From Acidobacteriota bacterium (GTDB lineage: Bacteria > Acidobacteriota > Polarisedimenticolia > Polarisedimenticolales > Polarisedimenticolaceae): DNA of 64,000 nucleotides. Positions 9,290 through 18,509 of this stretch are shown in pieces. The stretch lies in the NCBI GenBank assembly GCA_029861955.1, contig JAOTYK010000009.1, positions 1 through 64,000 on the forward strand. The letters are read 5' to 3'. Positions within the stretch are counted from its first letter, which is position 1, and each line of letters starts with the position of its first letter. The notes beneath the pieces are model-generated. The model did not search any database. It saw only the letters and a program-made list of their open reading frames with translations, and was not told where the DNA came from. The position numbers were made by a program, and so were the translations under genes.

Positions 9290-9589
9290 ATGAGCGTTAA
9301 CCCACGGATCACGGAAGCGACGCGACGCTACTGGCGTAAGAACGTTCGGGTGATCGTGGTCTGTCTCCTGGTCTGGGCATTCGCCGGTCTCGGCTGCGGC
9401 GTCCTGTTCGCCGATGCGCTCAACCAGTTTCAGCTGGGTGGTTTTCCGCTGGGGTTCTGGTTTGCCCAGCAGGGCAGCATCCTGGTCTTCGTCCTGCTGA
9501 TCCTGGCCTACGGGTTGATCCTCAACCGACTGGACGCCGAGCATCACCGAGAGCTGGAGCAGATCCGTCGCGAGGGCGACGACGTATGA
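9290..9589 (+). CDS. DUF4212 sodium/solute symporter small subunit
   Basis: The 99-aa protein has two membrane segments (about 20-42 and 61-80) and the hallmark text YWRKN, DALNQFQLGGFPLGFWFAQQ and LNRLD of the DUF4212 family. Genes of this family sit directly upstream of a VC_2705-type sodium:solute symporter. The stop overlaps the start of the next gene (ATGA). By family, the pair takes up a small organic acid such as acetate, probably with Na+. Confidence 0.9.
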   Translation: MSVNPRITEATRRYWRKNVRVIVVCLLVWAFAGLGCGVLFADALNQFQLGGFPLGFWFAQQGSILVFVLLILAYGLILNRLDAEHHRELEQIRREGDDV

Positions 9590-11415
9590 CGATCAAGCTC
9601 TGGACCGCCGTGTTTGTCGGCGTCACGTTCGTCATCTATCTGTCGATCGCCTGGCTCTGTCGTGTGCGAGACACCAGCGGGTTCTACGTCGCCGGTCGTG
9701 GTGTACCGGCGATGGCCAACGGCATGGCCACCGCCGCGGACTGGATGAGTGCCGCCTCGTTCATCTCGATGGCCGGACTTATTTCGGCCATGGGGTATGC
9801 CGGCGGCATGTACCTGATGGGGTGGACCGGAGGCTACGTGCTTCTGGCGTTGTTGCTGGCGCCTTACCTGCGGAAGTTCGGTCACTTCACTGTTCCCGAC
9901 TTCGTCGGCGATCGCTACGAGTCCAACCGTGCCCGCCGGATCGCGGTGGGCTGTGCGGTGTTCATCAGTTTCACCTACGTCGCGGGGCAGATGCGGGGCG
10001 TGGGGATCGTCTTCTCGCGATTCCTCGAGGTGGACATCACCGTCGGCGTGATCATCGGGATGGCGATCGTCTTCACGTATGCCACGCTCGGTGGGATGAA
10101 GGGCATCACCTGGACCCAGGTCGTGCAGTACTGGGTCTTGATCTCGGCCTTCCTGATTCCCGCCATCGCCATCAGCTTCAAGCTGACCGGCAACCCGATC
10201 CCGCAGATCGGCATGGGTAGCGGTCTGGTCGACGGCGGCATGCCGCTCCTGGCCAAGCTGGATCAACTGCATGCCGACCTGGGGTTTGCGAGCTACACCG
10301 CGGCCTTCGGTGGCGGATGGAACAAGCTCAACGTCTTTTGTGTCACCGCGGCGCTGATGGTCGGTACCGCCGGACTGCCGCATGTGATCGTGCGGTTCTA
10401 CACGGTCAAGACGGTGAAGGCGGCACGTTGGAGCGCCTTCTGGGCGTTGCTGTTCATCGCGCTGCTCTATCTGACGGCACCGGCGACGGCGGCCTTCGCA
10501 CGTTATTACATGATCCAGAGCCTGCATGGGACGACGACGGCCGAGCTCCCGCAGTGGTTCCACAGCTGGGAGCAGACCGGGTTGATCGTCTGGCTGGACG
10601 ATGGCGATGGTCGCGTCGCCTACCTGGGTCCTGCGGCAGACGGCGCTCAGAACGAGGTCTTCCGCAGCGGCAAGATCGGCGCCGTCGAGTTGGCGGATAT
10701 TCGCGTGGAACATCAGAAGTGGCTTTCGACGTCCGGAGTTCAGGGCAGCGACGGGCGACGGTTGCTGACAGAGCGGGGGCTATCCGGGCCCGACCGGGAC
10801 ATCATCGTGCTGGCGACGCCGGAGATGGCGGCCCTCGCGGATTGGATCATCGCGCTCGTCGCCGCCGGTGGACTGGCCGCCGCGTTGTCCACGGCAAGCG
10901 GGTTGTTGTTGGTGATCTCGTCCAGTGTCGCTCACGACCTGTACTTCCGTGTGATCAACCCGAAGGCCAGCGAGGAGAAACAGCTTCGCGTCGGTCGTGT
11001 GGTGATCGGCTTCGCCGTCGTGATCGCGGGGCTGCTGGGAATCTTTCCGCCGGGCTTCGTCAGCCAGGTCGTGGCGTTCGCCTTCGGCCTCGCCGCGTCC
11101 AGCTTCTTCCCCGCCATCGTGCTGGGCATCTTTTCCAGACGAGTCGGCACGATCCCCGCGATGGTCGGCATGGTCAGCGGCATCGTCTTCACCGCGTCCT
11201 ACATCATCGGCAGTGTCTACCTCGGCATGCCAAACTGGTGCTTCGGCATCAGCCCGCAGGGAATCGGGATCGTCGGCATGCTGATCAACTTCGCGGTGAC
11301 GCTGATCCTGACGCCGTTGACGGCTCCGCCGTCCGCAGAGGTACAGGCCATGATCGACCGGATCCACGAGCCCGAGGGGGCCGGGCCGGCCGTGGCCATC
11401 GACGCGGGTCAGTAG
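9586..11415 (+). CDS. Sodium:solute symporter large subunit (SSS family, VC_2705 type)
   Basis: The 609-aa polytopic protein has the SSS core (FYVAGRGVPAMANGMA, TAADWMSAASFISMAGL, KGITWTQVVQYWVL, GTAGLPHVIVRFYTV). A soluble insert of about 100 residues (around 310-410) precedes the last membrane helices, as in VC_2705-type relatives of the acetate carrier ActP. It starts at an ATG overlapping the DUF4212 stop by 4 nt, which implies translational coupling. The last 7 bases overlap the end of the converging asparagine synthase gene. Confidence 0.92.
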   Translation: MTIKLWTAVFVGVTFVIYLSIAWLCRVRDTSGFYVAGRGVPAMANGMATAADWMSAASFISMAGLISAMGYAGGMYLMGWTGGYVLLALLLAPYLRKFGHFTVPDFVGDRYESNRARRIAVGCAVFISFTYVAGQMRGVGIVFSRFLEVDITVGVIIGMAIVFTYATLGGMKGITWTQVVQYWVLISAFLIPAIAISFKLTGNPIPQIGMGSGLVDGGMPLLAKLDQLHADLGFASYTAAFGGGWNKLNVFCVTAALMVGTAGLPHVIVRFYTVKTVKAARWSAFWALLFIALLYLTAPATAAFARYYMIQSLHGTTTAELPQWFHSWEQTGLIVWLDDGDGRVAYLGPAADGAQNEVFRSGKIGAVELADIRVEHQKWLSTSGVQGSDGRRLLTERGLSGPDRDIIVLATPEMAALADWIIALVAAGGLAAALSTASGLLLVISSSVAHDLYFRVINPKASEEKQLRVGRVVIGFAVVIAGLLGIFPPGFVSQVVAFAFGLAASSFFPAIVLGIFSRRVGTIPAMVGMVSGIVFTASYIIGSVYLGMPNWCFGISPQGIGIVGMLINFAVTLILTPLTAPPSAEVQAMIDRIHEPEGAGPAVAIDAGQ

Positions 11416-13073
11416 GCGTCTCGATGGACTCCCTTGACGGCTCGACCTGACGGGTCGGCGTGGTCGCGGAACATCCGATCCCAACGTACTGCGGTCGGAG
11501 TACTACACGCGATACTCATGCCAAAGGGCACCGTGGCCACCGCCTGGTCCCCGGGGAAGTGGGACTCGAAGATCGAACGATAGAAGTAGCCTTCCTTGGT
11601 CGCCGGGGTATGGGTCGGGAAACGATAGGCCGCGCGGGCGAACTGTTCGTCGCTGACCTGCTGTTCCGCCGTCTCGCGGAGCGAATCGATCCACGAGTAC
11701 CCCACGCCGTCGGAGAACTGCTCCTTCTGTCGCCAGAGGATCTCGTCGGGTAGATAGCTCTTGAACGACTCGCGAAGGATCTGTTTCTCGATCTTCTCTT
11801 CGCCACACATCTTTGCCTGGGCATCGAACCCCATGGCGACGTCGAGGAACTCGCGGTCGAGGAATGGGACCCGACCCTCGATCCCCCAGGCGGCGAGAGT
11901 CTTGTTGGCGCGGAGACAGTCGAACAGGTGCAGTTGATCCAGCTTGCGGATCGTCTCCTCATGAAACTCCTCGGCGTCCGGTGCCTTGTGGAAATAGAGA
12001 TAGCCGCCGAAGATCTCGTCGGATCCCTCCCCCGTCAGGACCATCTTGATCCCCATCGCCTTGATGCGACGCGCCAGCAGGTACATCGGTGTCGATGCCC
12101 GCACGGTGGTGATGTCGAAGGTCTCGATCTGGTGGATCACATCGGAGATGGCGTCCAGCCCCTCCTGCACCGTGTAGACGAACTCATGGTGAAGGGTCCC
12201 GATCGCGTTGGCTGCGGCCCGGGCCGCCGGTAGATCGGAAGAACCTTCCAGCCCGATGGCGAACGAATGCAGCTGGGGCCACCAGGCCTCGCTACGACCG
12301 TCGTTCTCGATTCGGGTCTTGTAGAACCTGTGGGCTATCGCCGACAGCAACGAGGAATCGAGGCCACCGGAGAGCAATACGCCGTAGGGGACATCGCACA
12401 TCAACTGCCGTTCGACCGCCGCCGTCAGGGCTTCACGGATCTTCGCCGGTTCTGCGGCGACACCCCGCACCGCGTCGTAGTCCCGCCATGCCGGCTCGTA
12501 GTAGCGAGTCATCTGACCGGTGTCGCTGTCCAGGTAGTGCCCCGGCGGGAACTCGCTGACGGTCTTGCAGACGTCGAGGATCGCTTTCATCTCCGACGCC
12601 ACGAAGAAGTTTCCGTCGGCATCGTGACCCATGTAGAGCGGCATTACGCCGATGGGGTCTCGGGCGATGAAATATCGCTGCGTCTTCCGGTCGTAAAGCG
12701 CGAACGCGAAGATCCCGTTCAGCCGGTTGAGAAACGCCGGTCCGTGCTCTTGCCAGAGGGCCAGGATCACCTCGCAGTCGGAACGGGTCTGAAACTCGTA
12801 GGGCTGGGCCAGGTCGGCCGTAAGTTGCCGGTGGTTATAGATCTCACCGTTGACCGCCAGGATGCACCGGCCATCGGGACTCTTGAGCGGTTGCGCCCCG
12901 TGCTCGACATCGACGATCGCCAGCCGCTCGTGGGCCAGGATCGCGTGGTCGTCGGCGTAGATCCCGCTCCAGTCGGGGCCCCGATGACGTTGTCTTTTCG
13001 AGAGTTTCAGCGCCAGGGTCCGTAGCTGTCGCGGATCCTTGTGGATTTCGAAGATGCCGAGGATGGAGCACAT
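11409..13073 (-). CDS. asnB: Asparagine synthase B (glutamine-hydrolysing)
   Basis: At 554 aa it has the usual length of AsnB. The N-terminal Cys2 (MCSILGIF) is the glutaminase nucleophile after Met removal. RHRGPDWSG and NGEIYNH belong to the class II glutamine amidotransferase domain. The synthetase domain (from about 215) has the PP-loop LLSGGLDSSLL for ATP pyrophosphate binding and the GEGSDEIFGGY motif. The enzyme makes asparagine from aspartate, glutamine and ATP. The gene stands alone and converges on the symporter genes. Confidence 0.96.
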   Translation of the reverse strand: MCSILGIFEIHKDPRQLRTLALKLSKRQRHRGPDWSGIYADDHAILAHERLAIVDVEHGAQPLKSPDGRCILAVNGEIYNHRQLTADLAQPYEFQTRSDCEVILALWQEHGPAFLNRLNGIFAFALYDRKTQRYFIARDPIGVMPLYMGHDADGNFFVASEMKAILDVCKTVSEFPPGHYLDSDTGQMTRYYEPAWRDYDAVRGVAAEPAKIREALTAAVERQLMCDVPYGVLLSGGLDSSLLSAIAHRFYKTRIENDGRSEAWWPQLHSFAIGLEGSSDLPAARAAANAIGTLHHEFVYTVQEGLDAISDVIHQIETFDITTVRASTPMYLLARRIKAMGIKMVLTGEGSDEIFGGYLYFHKAPDAEEFHEETIRKLDQLHLFDCLRANKTLAAWGIEGRVPFLDREFLDVAMGFDAQAKMCGEEKIEKQILRESFKSYLPDEILWRQKEQFSDGVGYSWIDSLRETAEQQVSDEQFARAAYRFPTHTPATKEGYFYRSIFESHFPGDQAVATVPFGMSIACSTPTAVRWDRMFRDHADPSGRAVKGVHRDAY

Positions 13074-13164
13074 GCCGACAGTCTAGCCGGTTTGTGCCTC
13101 GCCCCGAAGCCGGAACAATGCCATCATGATTCGGGAAAACGCCCGAGGGGCCAGGAGAGTCAAG

Positions 13165-13575
13165 ATGAAACAGCGCGTTCGAGTGTCGTGGATGATCGGT
13201 CTTATCCTTTTGTTGGCGGTCGGTTGCGTGGCCGCCGTCACCGAGACCAAGCCGGAAAACGATGAGATCACGCTCCAGGGTGAGTTCGTCTGGGGGCGTG
13301 GCGAGGCGCAGCCGATCAAGGCGGTCTTCTCGCCCACCGGTGAGGATGCCTACGACGTCAGTTTCTACTTCCAGTTTCGCGGTCGGGACCATGTCTACAC
13401 CGGGACCGCCACGGGAGAGATGGGCACCGGCAAGATGTCCGGCAATGTCCTCAATGACAGCAAGGTGCGCACGTTCACCTTCGAAGGACAGTTCGATGAC
13501 GGGCAGTTCATCGGAGAACATGCCGAGACCACGGCGGGCAATGAGAACGACACCGGCAGCATCTGGTTGAAGTAG
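13165..13575 (+). CDS. Hypothetical small exported lipoprotein
   Basis: The start at ATG 13165 is chosen because AGGAGAG lies 6-12 nt upstream and the product (136 aa) then opens with a signal peptide, MKQRVRVSWMIGLILLLAVGC, ending in a lipobox-like AVGC. The mature part is beta-rich (repeated G-x-F and T-x-T-x-T patterns) and polar, with no recognised family. It lies 7 bp upstream of the PQQ-propeller gene, so they probably form an operon and act in the envelope. Confidence 0.75.
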   Translation: MKQRVRVSWMIGLILLLAVGCVAAVTETKPENDEITLQGEFVWGRGEAQPIKAVFSPTGEDAYDVSFYFQFRGRDHVYTGTATGEMGTGKMSGNVLNDSKVRTFTFEGQFDDGQFIGEHAETTAGNENDTGSIWLK

Positions 13576-13582
13576 GATCCGC

Positions 13583-15301
13583 ATGAACGACTCCAAGTCT
13601 CGCCTCCGGGTCTGGCCCGCGATCGTTATCCTCGTGCTGATGTGGGGCGTCCTGTTGGGGCTACCTCGCCTGGCGCTTGAGACGATGTTGCATTTCCAGG
13701 GGGTGCCCCTGACGCTTTTGGGCGGTACGGTCCTGTTCGGCGTCTGGTGGGTCTTCCTCTCTCGTGCATCGCGACGCTCCCGTTGGGGTGGCGCCGGGTT
13801 GTTCGTCGCGGGACTGATCGCGCTCTTCGCGCTGTCCCATGAGTCGATGCAGGTCGCGATCGTTCTCTACATCCTCCCACGGATCCTGACGGCGTTGACG
13901 TTGCTGGCATTGCTGATGAATGCCGTACCGAAGCTGCGAACGGTCCGCGTGGGCGTCGTCGTGATGCTCGCGATCATGGCGCTGCCGCTGATGCTCCGCA
14001 CCGCGCCGCTGGATGGCGACATGCAGCCGGATTTTTCGTTTCGATGGTCCTCGACTCCTGTCGTGGCGACGATCGACACGCCTACAACACCGACAGAGAC
14101 GGAACCGCTCATCGCGAGCGACGGCGACTGGACGGAGTTCCGTGGACCGCAGCGGGACAGTCAGGTCCACCAGAGGATCGTCGGGACGAATTGGAACGAT
14201 GACCCACCCGTCGAGTTGTGGCGGACGCCGGTCGGAGAGGCCTGGTCGTCGATGACGATCGTCGGAGACTTCCTCTTCACCCAGGAGCAGCGTGGGGATC
14301 GAGAGCTGGTGACCGCCTACCGTGCGGCGACGGGTGAGCCGCTCTGGGCAGACGGGATTCAGTCCCGCTTCTTTGACCCCATCTCCGGCGCCGGCCCACG
14401 GGGGACCCCGACCTTTGCCGATGGCCGTCTCTTCTCGATCACGGGTCGCGGCACGGTCCTGGCCCATGACGCCAGTCGCGGGACCTTGCTCTGGTCTCAC
14501 GATCTGATGGCCGAATACGACACACCGCTACCGGACTGGGGCTTCTCCGGATCGCCGGAGATCTACAACGACACCGTCATTGTCTGCGTGGGCCATCCCG
14601 ACGGCGTGGGACTGGCCGCCTATGACGCGGCCACCGGCGACGAGCGTTGGACGACCGAGCCGCTCACCGACAGTTACAGTGCACCCCATCTGGTCACGCT
14701 CCACGACACACCGCAGGTCATCATCCTGCACGGCGACGGCGTCAACAGTCACGATCCCGTCAATGGATCGCTTCTCTGGCGTCATGACTGGCCGGTCCCC
14801 GGCACACGAATCGTGCAACCGGCCCTGGTTCCGGGCAACCGACTGCTGATCGGGACCAGCTTTGGCGAGGGAACGCGACTCCTGCAGATCGATTATGACG
14901 GCACAAGCTGGAGCACTGACGAACTCTGGACCTCCCGCGGCATGAAGCCCTATTACAACGACTTCGCCGTCTACGACGGGCATCTCTACGGTTTCGACAC
15001 CAAGATCCTCTCAAGCATCGATCTTGCCGACGGATCCAGGGACTGGAAGCGGGGCCGCTACGGTCACGGGCAGCTCCTGATGCTGGCCGATCAGGGCGTC
15101 ATGTTGGTGCTGTCGGAGCAAGGCGATCTGGCGTTGGTCGAGGCCAACCCCGACGAGTTCATCGAGCTGGCCCGGGTCGAGGTGCTGAGCGGCAAGACGT
15201 GGAACCACCCGGCGATCGTCGGCGATGTGCTCTACGTGCGTAACGACCGCGAGATGGCAGCCTATAGGCTGCCCCGCAACGCCTCGACCACCCGCCCCTG
15301 A
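13583..15301 (+). CDS. Membrane-anchored PQQ-like beta-propeller protein
   Basis: The 572-aa protein has four hydrophobic segments in the first 145 residues (about 12-30, 40-60, 70-90, 92-140). A periplasmic beta-propeller follows (about 180-565) with PQQ/WD-like blades: W-EFRGPQRDS at the start, then repeated AYRAATGEPLW, AHDASRGTLLW and AYDAATGDERW. No dehydrogenase catalytic set is evident, so a structural or binding role is more likely than PQQ enzymology. The last 40 bp overlap the converging aminotransferase gene. Confidence 0.82.
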   Translation: MNDSKSRLRVWPAIVILVLMWGVLLGLPRLALETMLHFQGVPLTLLGGTVLFGVWWVFLSRASRRSRWGGAGLFVAGLIALFALSHESMQVAIVLYILPRILTALTLLALLMNAVPKLRTVRVGVVVMLAIMALPLMLRTAPLDGDMQPDFSFRWSSTPVVATIDTPTTPTETEPLIASDGDWTEFRGPQRDSQVHQRIVGTNWNDDPPVELWRTPVGEAWSSMTIVGDFLFTQEQRGDRELVTAYRAATGEPLWADGIQSRFFDPISGAGPRGTPTFADGRLFSITGRGTVLAHDASRGTLLWSHDLMAEYDTPLPDWGFSGSPEIYNDTVIVCVGHPDGVGLAAYDAATGDERWTTEPLTDSYSAPHLVTLHDTPQVIILHGDGVNSHDPVNGSLLWRHDWPVPGTRIVQPALVPGNRLLIGTSFGEGTRLLQIDYDGTSWSTDELWTSRGMKPYYNDFAVYDGHLYGFDTKILSSIDLADGSRDWKRGRYGHGQLLMLADQGVMLVLSEQGDLALVEANPDEFIELARVEVLSGKTWNHPAIVGDVLYVRNDREMAAYRLPRNASTTRP

Positions 15302-16446
15302 TCGTCGTCGGTCATCGTCGGAAACAACGGTAGCGACAGGCAACGATCGTAGGTGGCCTCGGCGTGGGGGAAGTCGCCCCTTCGGGCACCCAACAACTCT
15401 CGGTAGTAGGGGTGCAGATGGACCGGCATGTAATGCACCTGGGTGTGAATCCCCTGCTCTTTCAGCCGTTTGTAGACATGCAGACGGGTGGCTGGGCCCT
15501 CGAACAGTGCGACAAACAGATGCCATGCCGGTTGCAGACCGATCTCTTCCTCGACAAACGATACGCCGGGCAGCTGGGCTAACGCCGCCCGGTAATTGGC
15601 GACCAGCTCGCCGCGACGAGCCAACCAGCCGTCGAGTTTCATGAGCTGCCGGATGCCCAGGGCGCACTGCAAATCGGAGATGCGGTAATTGAAACCCAGC
15701 TCGTGCATCTCGTGATGCCACGGGCCGTCGGGCTCTAGACGGAACCGGTCCGGGTTCTTCGTCACCCCGTGATTGCGGAGCGAGCGGAGCCGCTCGGCAC
15801 GAGCCGAATCGTTGGTGAGAATGGCCCCGCCTTCACCGGTGGTCAGATGCTTGACCGGATGGAAGCTGCAGGTGGTCATGGTCGAGTGACCGCCGTCACC
15901 GATGACACCGTAGGAACCGTCACGAAGCCTGAATCGACCTCCGATGCCATGACTGGCATCGTCGATGAAGAACAACCCGTACCGATCGGCCAGCCTCGAC
16001 AACGCGTTCATCGGTAACGGCATGCCGGCGAAGTGAACTGCCGTGATGCCCCGGACATCCTTGCGACGCCCGGCATCGGCCAGCAGATCTTCCACCTGCT
16101 GGAGGTCGATGTTCTGGGTCATCGGATCCACGTCGACGAACAGCGGTGTGGCCTGGCAGTAACGGAGACAGTTGACGCCGGCCAGGAACGTCAAAGGCGA
16201 TGTGATCACCCGGTCACCGGGCTGCAGGTCACAGGTCAACGACGCCAGGTGAAGTGCCGCCGTCCCGCTGGAGACCACCACCGCGTTGGCCGCACCGAAG
16301 TGACCACAGAGGGCGCCCTCGAACTCGGCGATCTTCGGTCCCTGGCTGAGCCAGTCGCCCTGCAGGACCTGGTCGACCGCCGCACGATCGTCGGCGTCAA
16401 TCGTCTGGCGACCGTAAGAGAGCGGTCGATCGTTGCTCTCGTCCAC
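15262..16446 (-). CDS. DegT/DnrJ/EryC1/StrS family PLP-dependent sugar aminotransferase
   Basis: The protein has 394 aa from GTG 16446, one base after the rfbC stop. The open frame extends upstream, but that part only shadows rfbC. The text SYGRQTIDADD, SSGTAALHLASL and the PLP-lysine region SFHPVKHLTTGEGG match PseC-like transaminases acting on UDP-4-keto-6-deoxy-amino sugars. It probably aminates a nucleotide-linked keto-sugar for surface glycan or glycoprotein synthesis. The rest of a pse pathway is not in the window, so PseC itself is not asserted. It is the last gene of the lhgO-rfbC operon. Confidence 0.88.
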   Translation of the reverse strand: MDESNDRPLSYGRQTIDADDRAAVDQVLQGDWLSQGPKIAEFEGALCGHFGAANAVVVSSGTAALHLASLTCDLQPGDRVITSPLTFLAGVNCLRYCQATPLFVDVDPMTQNIDLQQVEDLLADAGRRKDVRGITAVHFAGMPLPMNALSRLADRYGLFFIDDASHGIGGRFRLRDGSYGVIGDGGHSTMTTCSFHPVKHLTTGEGGAILTNDSARAERLRSLRNHGVTKNPDRFRLEPDGPWHHEMHELGFNYRISDLQCALGIRQLMKLDGWLARRGELVANYRAALAQLPGVSFVEEEIGLQPAWHLFVALFEGPATRLHVYKRLKEQGIHTQVHYMPVHLHPYYRELLGARRGDFPHAEATYDRCLSLPLFPTMTDDDQGRVVEALRGSL

Positions 16447-16447
16447 A

Positions 16448-17020
16448 CTAACCCTCGAAACGGAAGTGATCGGCCTCCGGAGACGCGAGCCAATGTGCCA
16501 GGGTCGGCGCCGTCTGATCGCGGCTTGAGAGGTGGGGCGTTGCCACCGGCCACTGGACGCCGATTTGGGGATCGTTCCACGCGATGCCGCCCTCGCCACG
16601 ATGGTTGTACATCCCGGTGCACTTGTACTGGATATCCGCGTAGTCGCTGAGGGCACAGAAGCCACGGGCAAAACCGGCCGGGGCGTAGAGCTGAAGACGG
16701 TTCTCTTCGGAACACTCCAGGCCAAACCATTCCCCCAGCGTCGGCGATCCCTTGCGGATATCGACGGCGACAAGCCATGCACGACCCTGGGTCACACGCA
16801 TGATCTTGGACATCGGTGGATCGAACTGGAAGTGCAGGCCGCGGATCACGTCCTTTGCGGAACGGGAGTGGTTGTCCTGGACGAACTGTGTGGGGAGACC
16901 CAGCGCCTCGAACTGATCGGCTCGGAAGATTTCGACGAAGAACCCGCGATCGTCCTCGACGATCTCGGGCTCGATAACCATGACACCGTTCAGATGTCGG
17001 GAGTGGACCTTCAGTTGCAT
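16448..17020 (-). CDS. rfbC: dTDP-4-dehydrorhamnose 3,5-epimerase
   Basis: The protein has 190 aa from ATG 17020, preceded by GAGGG. This is a RmlC-type cupin: FFVEIFRADQFEALG, DNHSRSAKDVIRGLHFQ with the catalytic His, VAVDIRKGSPT, and the YAPAGFARGFCALSD stretch that lines the active site. It epimerises C3 and C5 of dTDP-4-keto-6-deoxyglucose in dTDP-L-rhamnose synthesis. The partners rmlA, rmlB and rmlD are not nearby. It lies between lhgO (49 bp upstream) and the aminotransferase (1 bp downstream). RmlC-like enzymes of other sugar pathways look alike, so the exact sugar is uncertain. Confidence 0.9.
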   Translation of the reverse strand: MQLKVHSRHLNGVMVIEPEIVEDDRGFFVEIFRADQFEALGLPTQFVQDNHSRSAKDVIRGLHFQFDPPMSKIMRVTQGRAWLVAVDIRKGSPTLGEWFGLECSEENRLQLYAPAGFARGFCALSDYADIQYKCTGMYNHRGEGGIAWNDPQIGVQWPVATPHLSSRDQTAPTLAHWLASPEADHFRFEG

Positions 17021-17069
17021 CGAGACCCTCGCTTCACGACCTCTAGTGTTGGCGACACGGCCGTTTCGG

Positions 17070-18266
17070 TCAAGAGTCCAGAGCCATTCTCGCGAGGGTC
17101 TGTCCGATGGACAGGCTCGCCGTCGCCCCCGGGGAAGGCGCGTTGAGGACGTGAAGCATGTGGGGGGCCGACTCGATGACGAAGTCATCGTGGAGCTTGC
17201 CGTCGGGACCGACCGCCTGGGCCCGGACCCCTGCGCCATGACGGGTCAGCTGATCCGGCCGCAACGCCGGCACAAGTCGCTGAAGCGCCCGGACGAACGC
17301 CGCCTTGGAGAGAGAGCGGTGGACCTCGCCCATGCCGGTTTGCCAGTATCGTCCCGCCATCCGCCAGAATCCGCTGTAACTCAGCGCATCGGCAGTATCC
17401 GCCAGGGAGAGATCGCGCCAGCGATAGCCCTCGCGCTTGAAGGCCAGGACCGCATTGGGCCCGGCCTCCACGCCCCCAAGGATCATCCTGGTGAAGTGGA
17501 CACCCAGGAACGGAAACCGTGGATCCGGAACCGGATAGATCAGGTTCTTCACCAGATGCTCCGCCTCGGGCGTCAGCTTGTAGTATTCGCCACGGAACGG
17601 AATGATCCGCACGCTCGTGCTGGAGCCGCACATCCGTGCGATCCGATCACACTGCAGCCCTGCGCAGTTGATCAGTCGACGTGCGTGGACGCTCTCGCCG
17701 TTCTCGCTCTCGATGACGAACCCATCGTCTCGTCGGGCGACCCCCGTGACCCGGGCGCCGGTCCGTAACTCGCCGCCACGCTCCTGCATCGCGCGGGCCA
17801 TCGCCTTCGCGGCAGCGATGTAATCGATGATGCCGGTGGTGGGGACCCACAGACCGTCAATGCCAGCGACGTTGGGCTCGTACTCCAGCAGTTGATCGCC
17901 GGTCACGCGTCGCAGACCCTCCAGCCCGTTGGCCTGCCCCCGTCGCTCCAACTCGTCCAACCGGGGCCGCTCTTCCTCCGAGAGGGCGACGACGAGTTTG
18001 CCGCAGCGCTCGTGAGGAATCTCGTGGATGTCACAGAAGCGATAGATCGCGTCGCGACCGCGCGTGCAGTTGCTCGCCTTCAACGAACCGGGTCGATAGT
18101 AGAGACCCGAGTGGATCACTCCGCTGTTGTTTCCCGTCTGGTGACGAGCGACCTCGGTCTCCGCCTCCAGCACCACAACTCGGCGGTTTCCATCGCGGGT
18201 CAGCGCATGGGCGGTGGCCAGGCCGACGATTCCGCCGCCGACGATGGCGATCTCATATGGCTTCAT
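17070..18266 (-). CDS. lhgO: L-2-hydroxyglutarate dehydrogenase/oxidase
   Basis: The protein has 398 aa from ATG 18266, placed by GGGGACAG immediately upstream and by the FAD dinucleotide fold IAIVGGGIVGLATA at the very N-terminus. It is a DAO-type flavoprotein with the LhgO pattern: RHQTGNNSGVIHSGLYY, then a G-x-T/INCAGLQCDRIA stretch and a C-terminal GPNAVLAFKREGY. LhgO oxidises L-2-hydroxyglutarate to 2-oxoglutarate, passing electrons to the quinone pool. Its link with two sugar-nucleotide genes is unexplained. The Shine-Dalgarno and start share 12 bp with the 20-bp dispersed repeat. Confidence 0.92.
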   Translation of the reverse strand: MKPYEIAIVGGGIVGLATAHALTRDGNRRVVVLEAETEVARHQTGNNSGVIHSGLYYRPGSLKASNCTRGRDAIYRFCDIHEIPHERCGKLVVALSEEERPRLDELERRGQANGLEGLRRVTGDQLLEYEPNVAGIDGLWVPTTGIIDYIAAAKAMARAMQERGGELRTGARVTGVARRDDGFVIESENGESVHARRLINCAGLQCDRIARMCGSSTSVRIIPFRGEYYKLTPEAEHLVKNLIYPVPDPRFPFLGVHFTRMILGGVEAGPNAVLAFKREGYRWRDLSLADTADALSYSGFWRMAGRYWQTGMGEVHRSLSKAAFVRALQRLVPALRPDQLTRHGAGVRAQAVGPDGKLHDDFVIESAPHMLHVLNAPSPGATASLSIGQTLARMALDS

Positions 18267-18422
18267 CTGTCCCCTTACGGTTACGACCCACAAGATAATG
18301 CGTCGAGGGACCGGGGCCCACCCTACGACGACGATCATCATTATTAATGGTTCCTATCGCCCTTTTCCTCCAACGGCCCGCGCTGCAACAGGACGGTTGC
18401 CGAAGAATCCCCCTTCGCGGTT

Positions 18423-18451
18423 TTGACGATCATGAATCGGGAACCTATGTT
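18423..18451 (+). promoter_or_regulatory. Candidate sigma70-type promoter for prkA
   Basis: TTGACG (18423-18428), a 17-nt spacer and TATGTT (18446-18451) lie 58 nt before the prkA ATG. The match is good but not proven. A stress sigma factor might be expected from the role of the operon. Confidence 0.45.
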
Positions 18452-18509
18452 CCGCCTCGCAGACCCGGTTACGAATTTGAACACGCGGGGCAAACGAGGA
18501 GGCTTCAAT

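Noticed and set aside
9544-10713. 389-aa minus-strand ORF opposite the symporter genes
   Set aside because: Arg/His/Asp-rich text with no domain, fully covering well-identified DUF4212/SSS genes; an antisense shadow of high-GC codons.
16447-16782. Long N-terminal extension of the sugar aminotransferase frame
   Set aside because: It lies wholly within rfbC in another frame and is Arg/Ser/Pro-rich shadow text; family alignment begins at GTG 16446.
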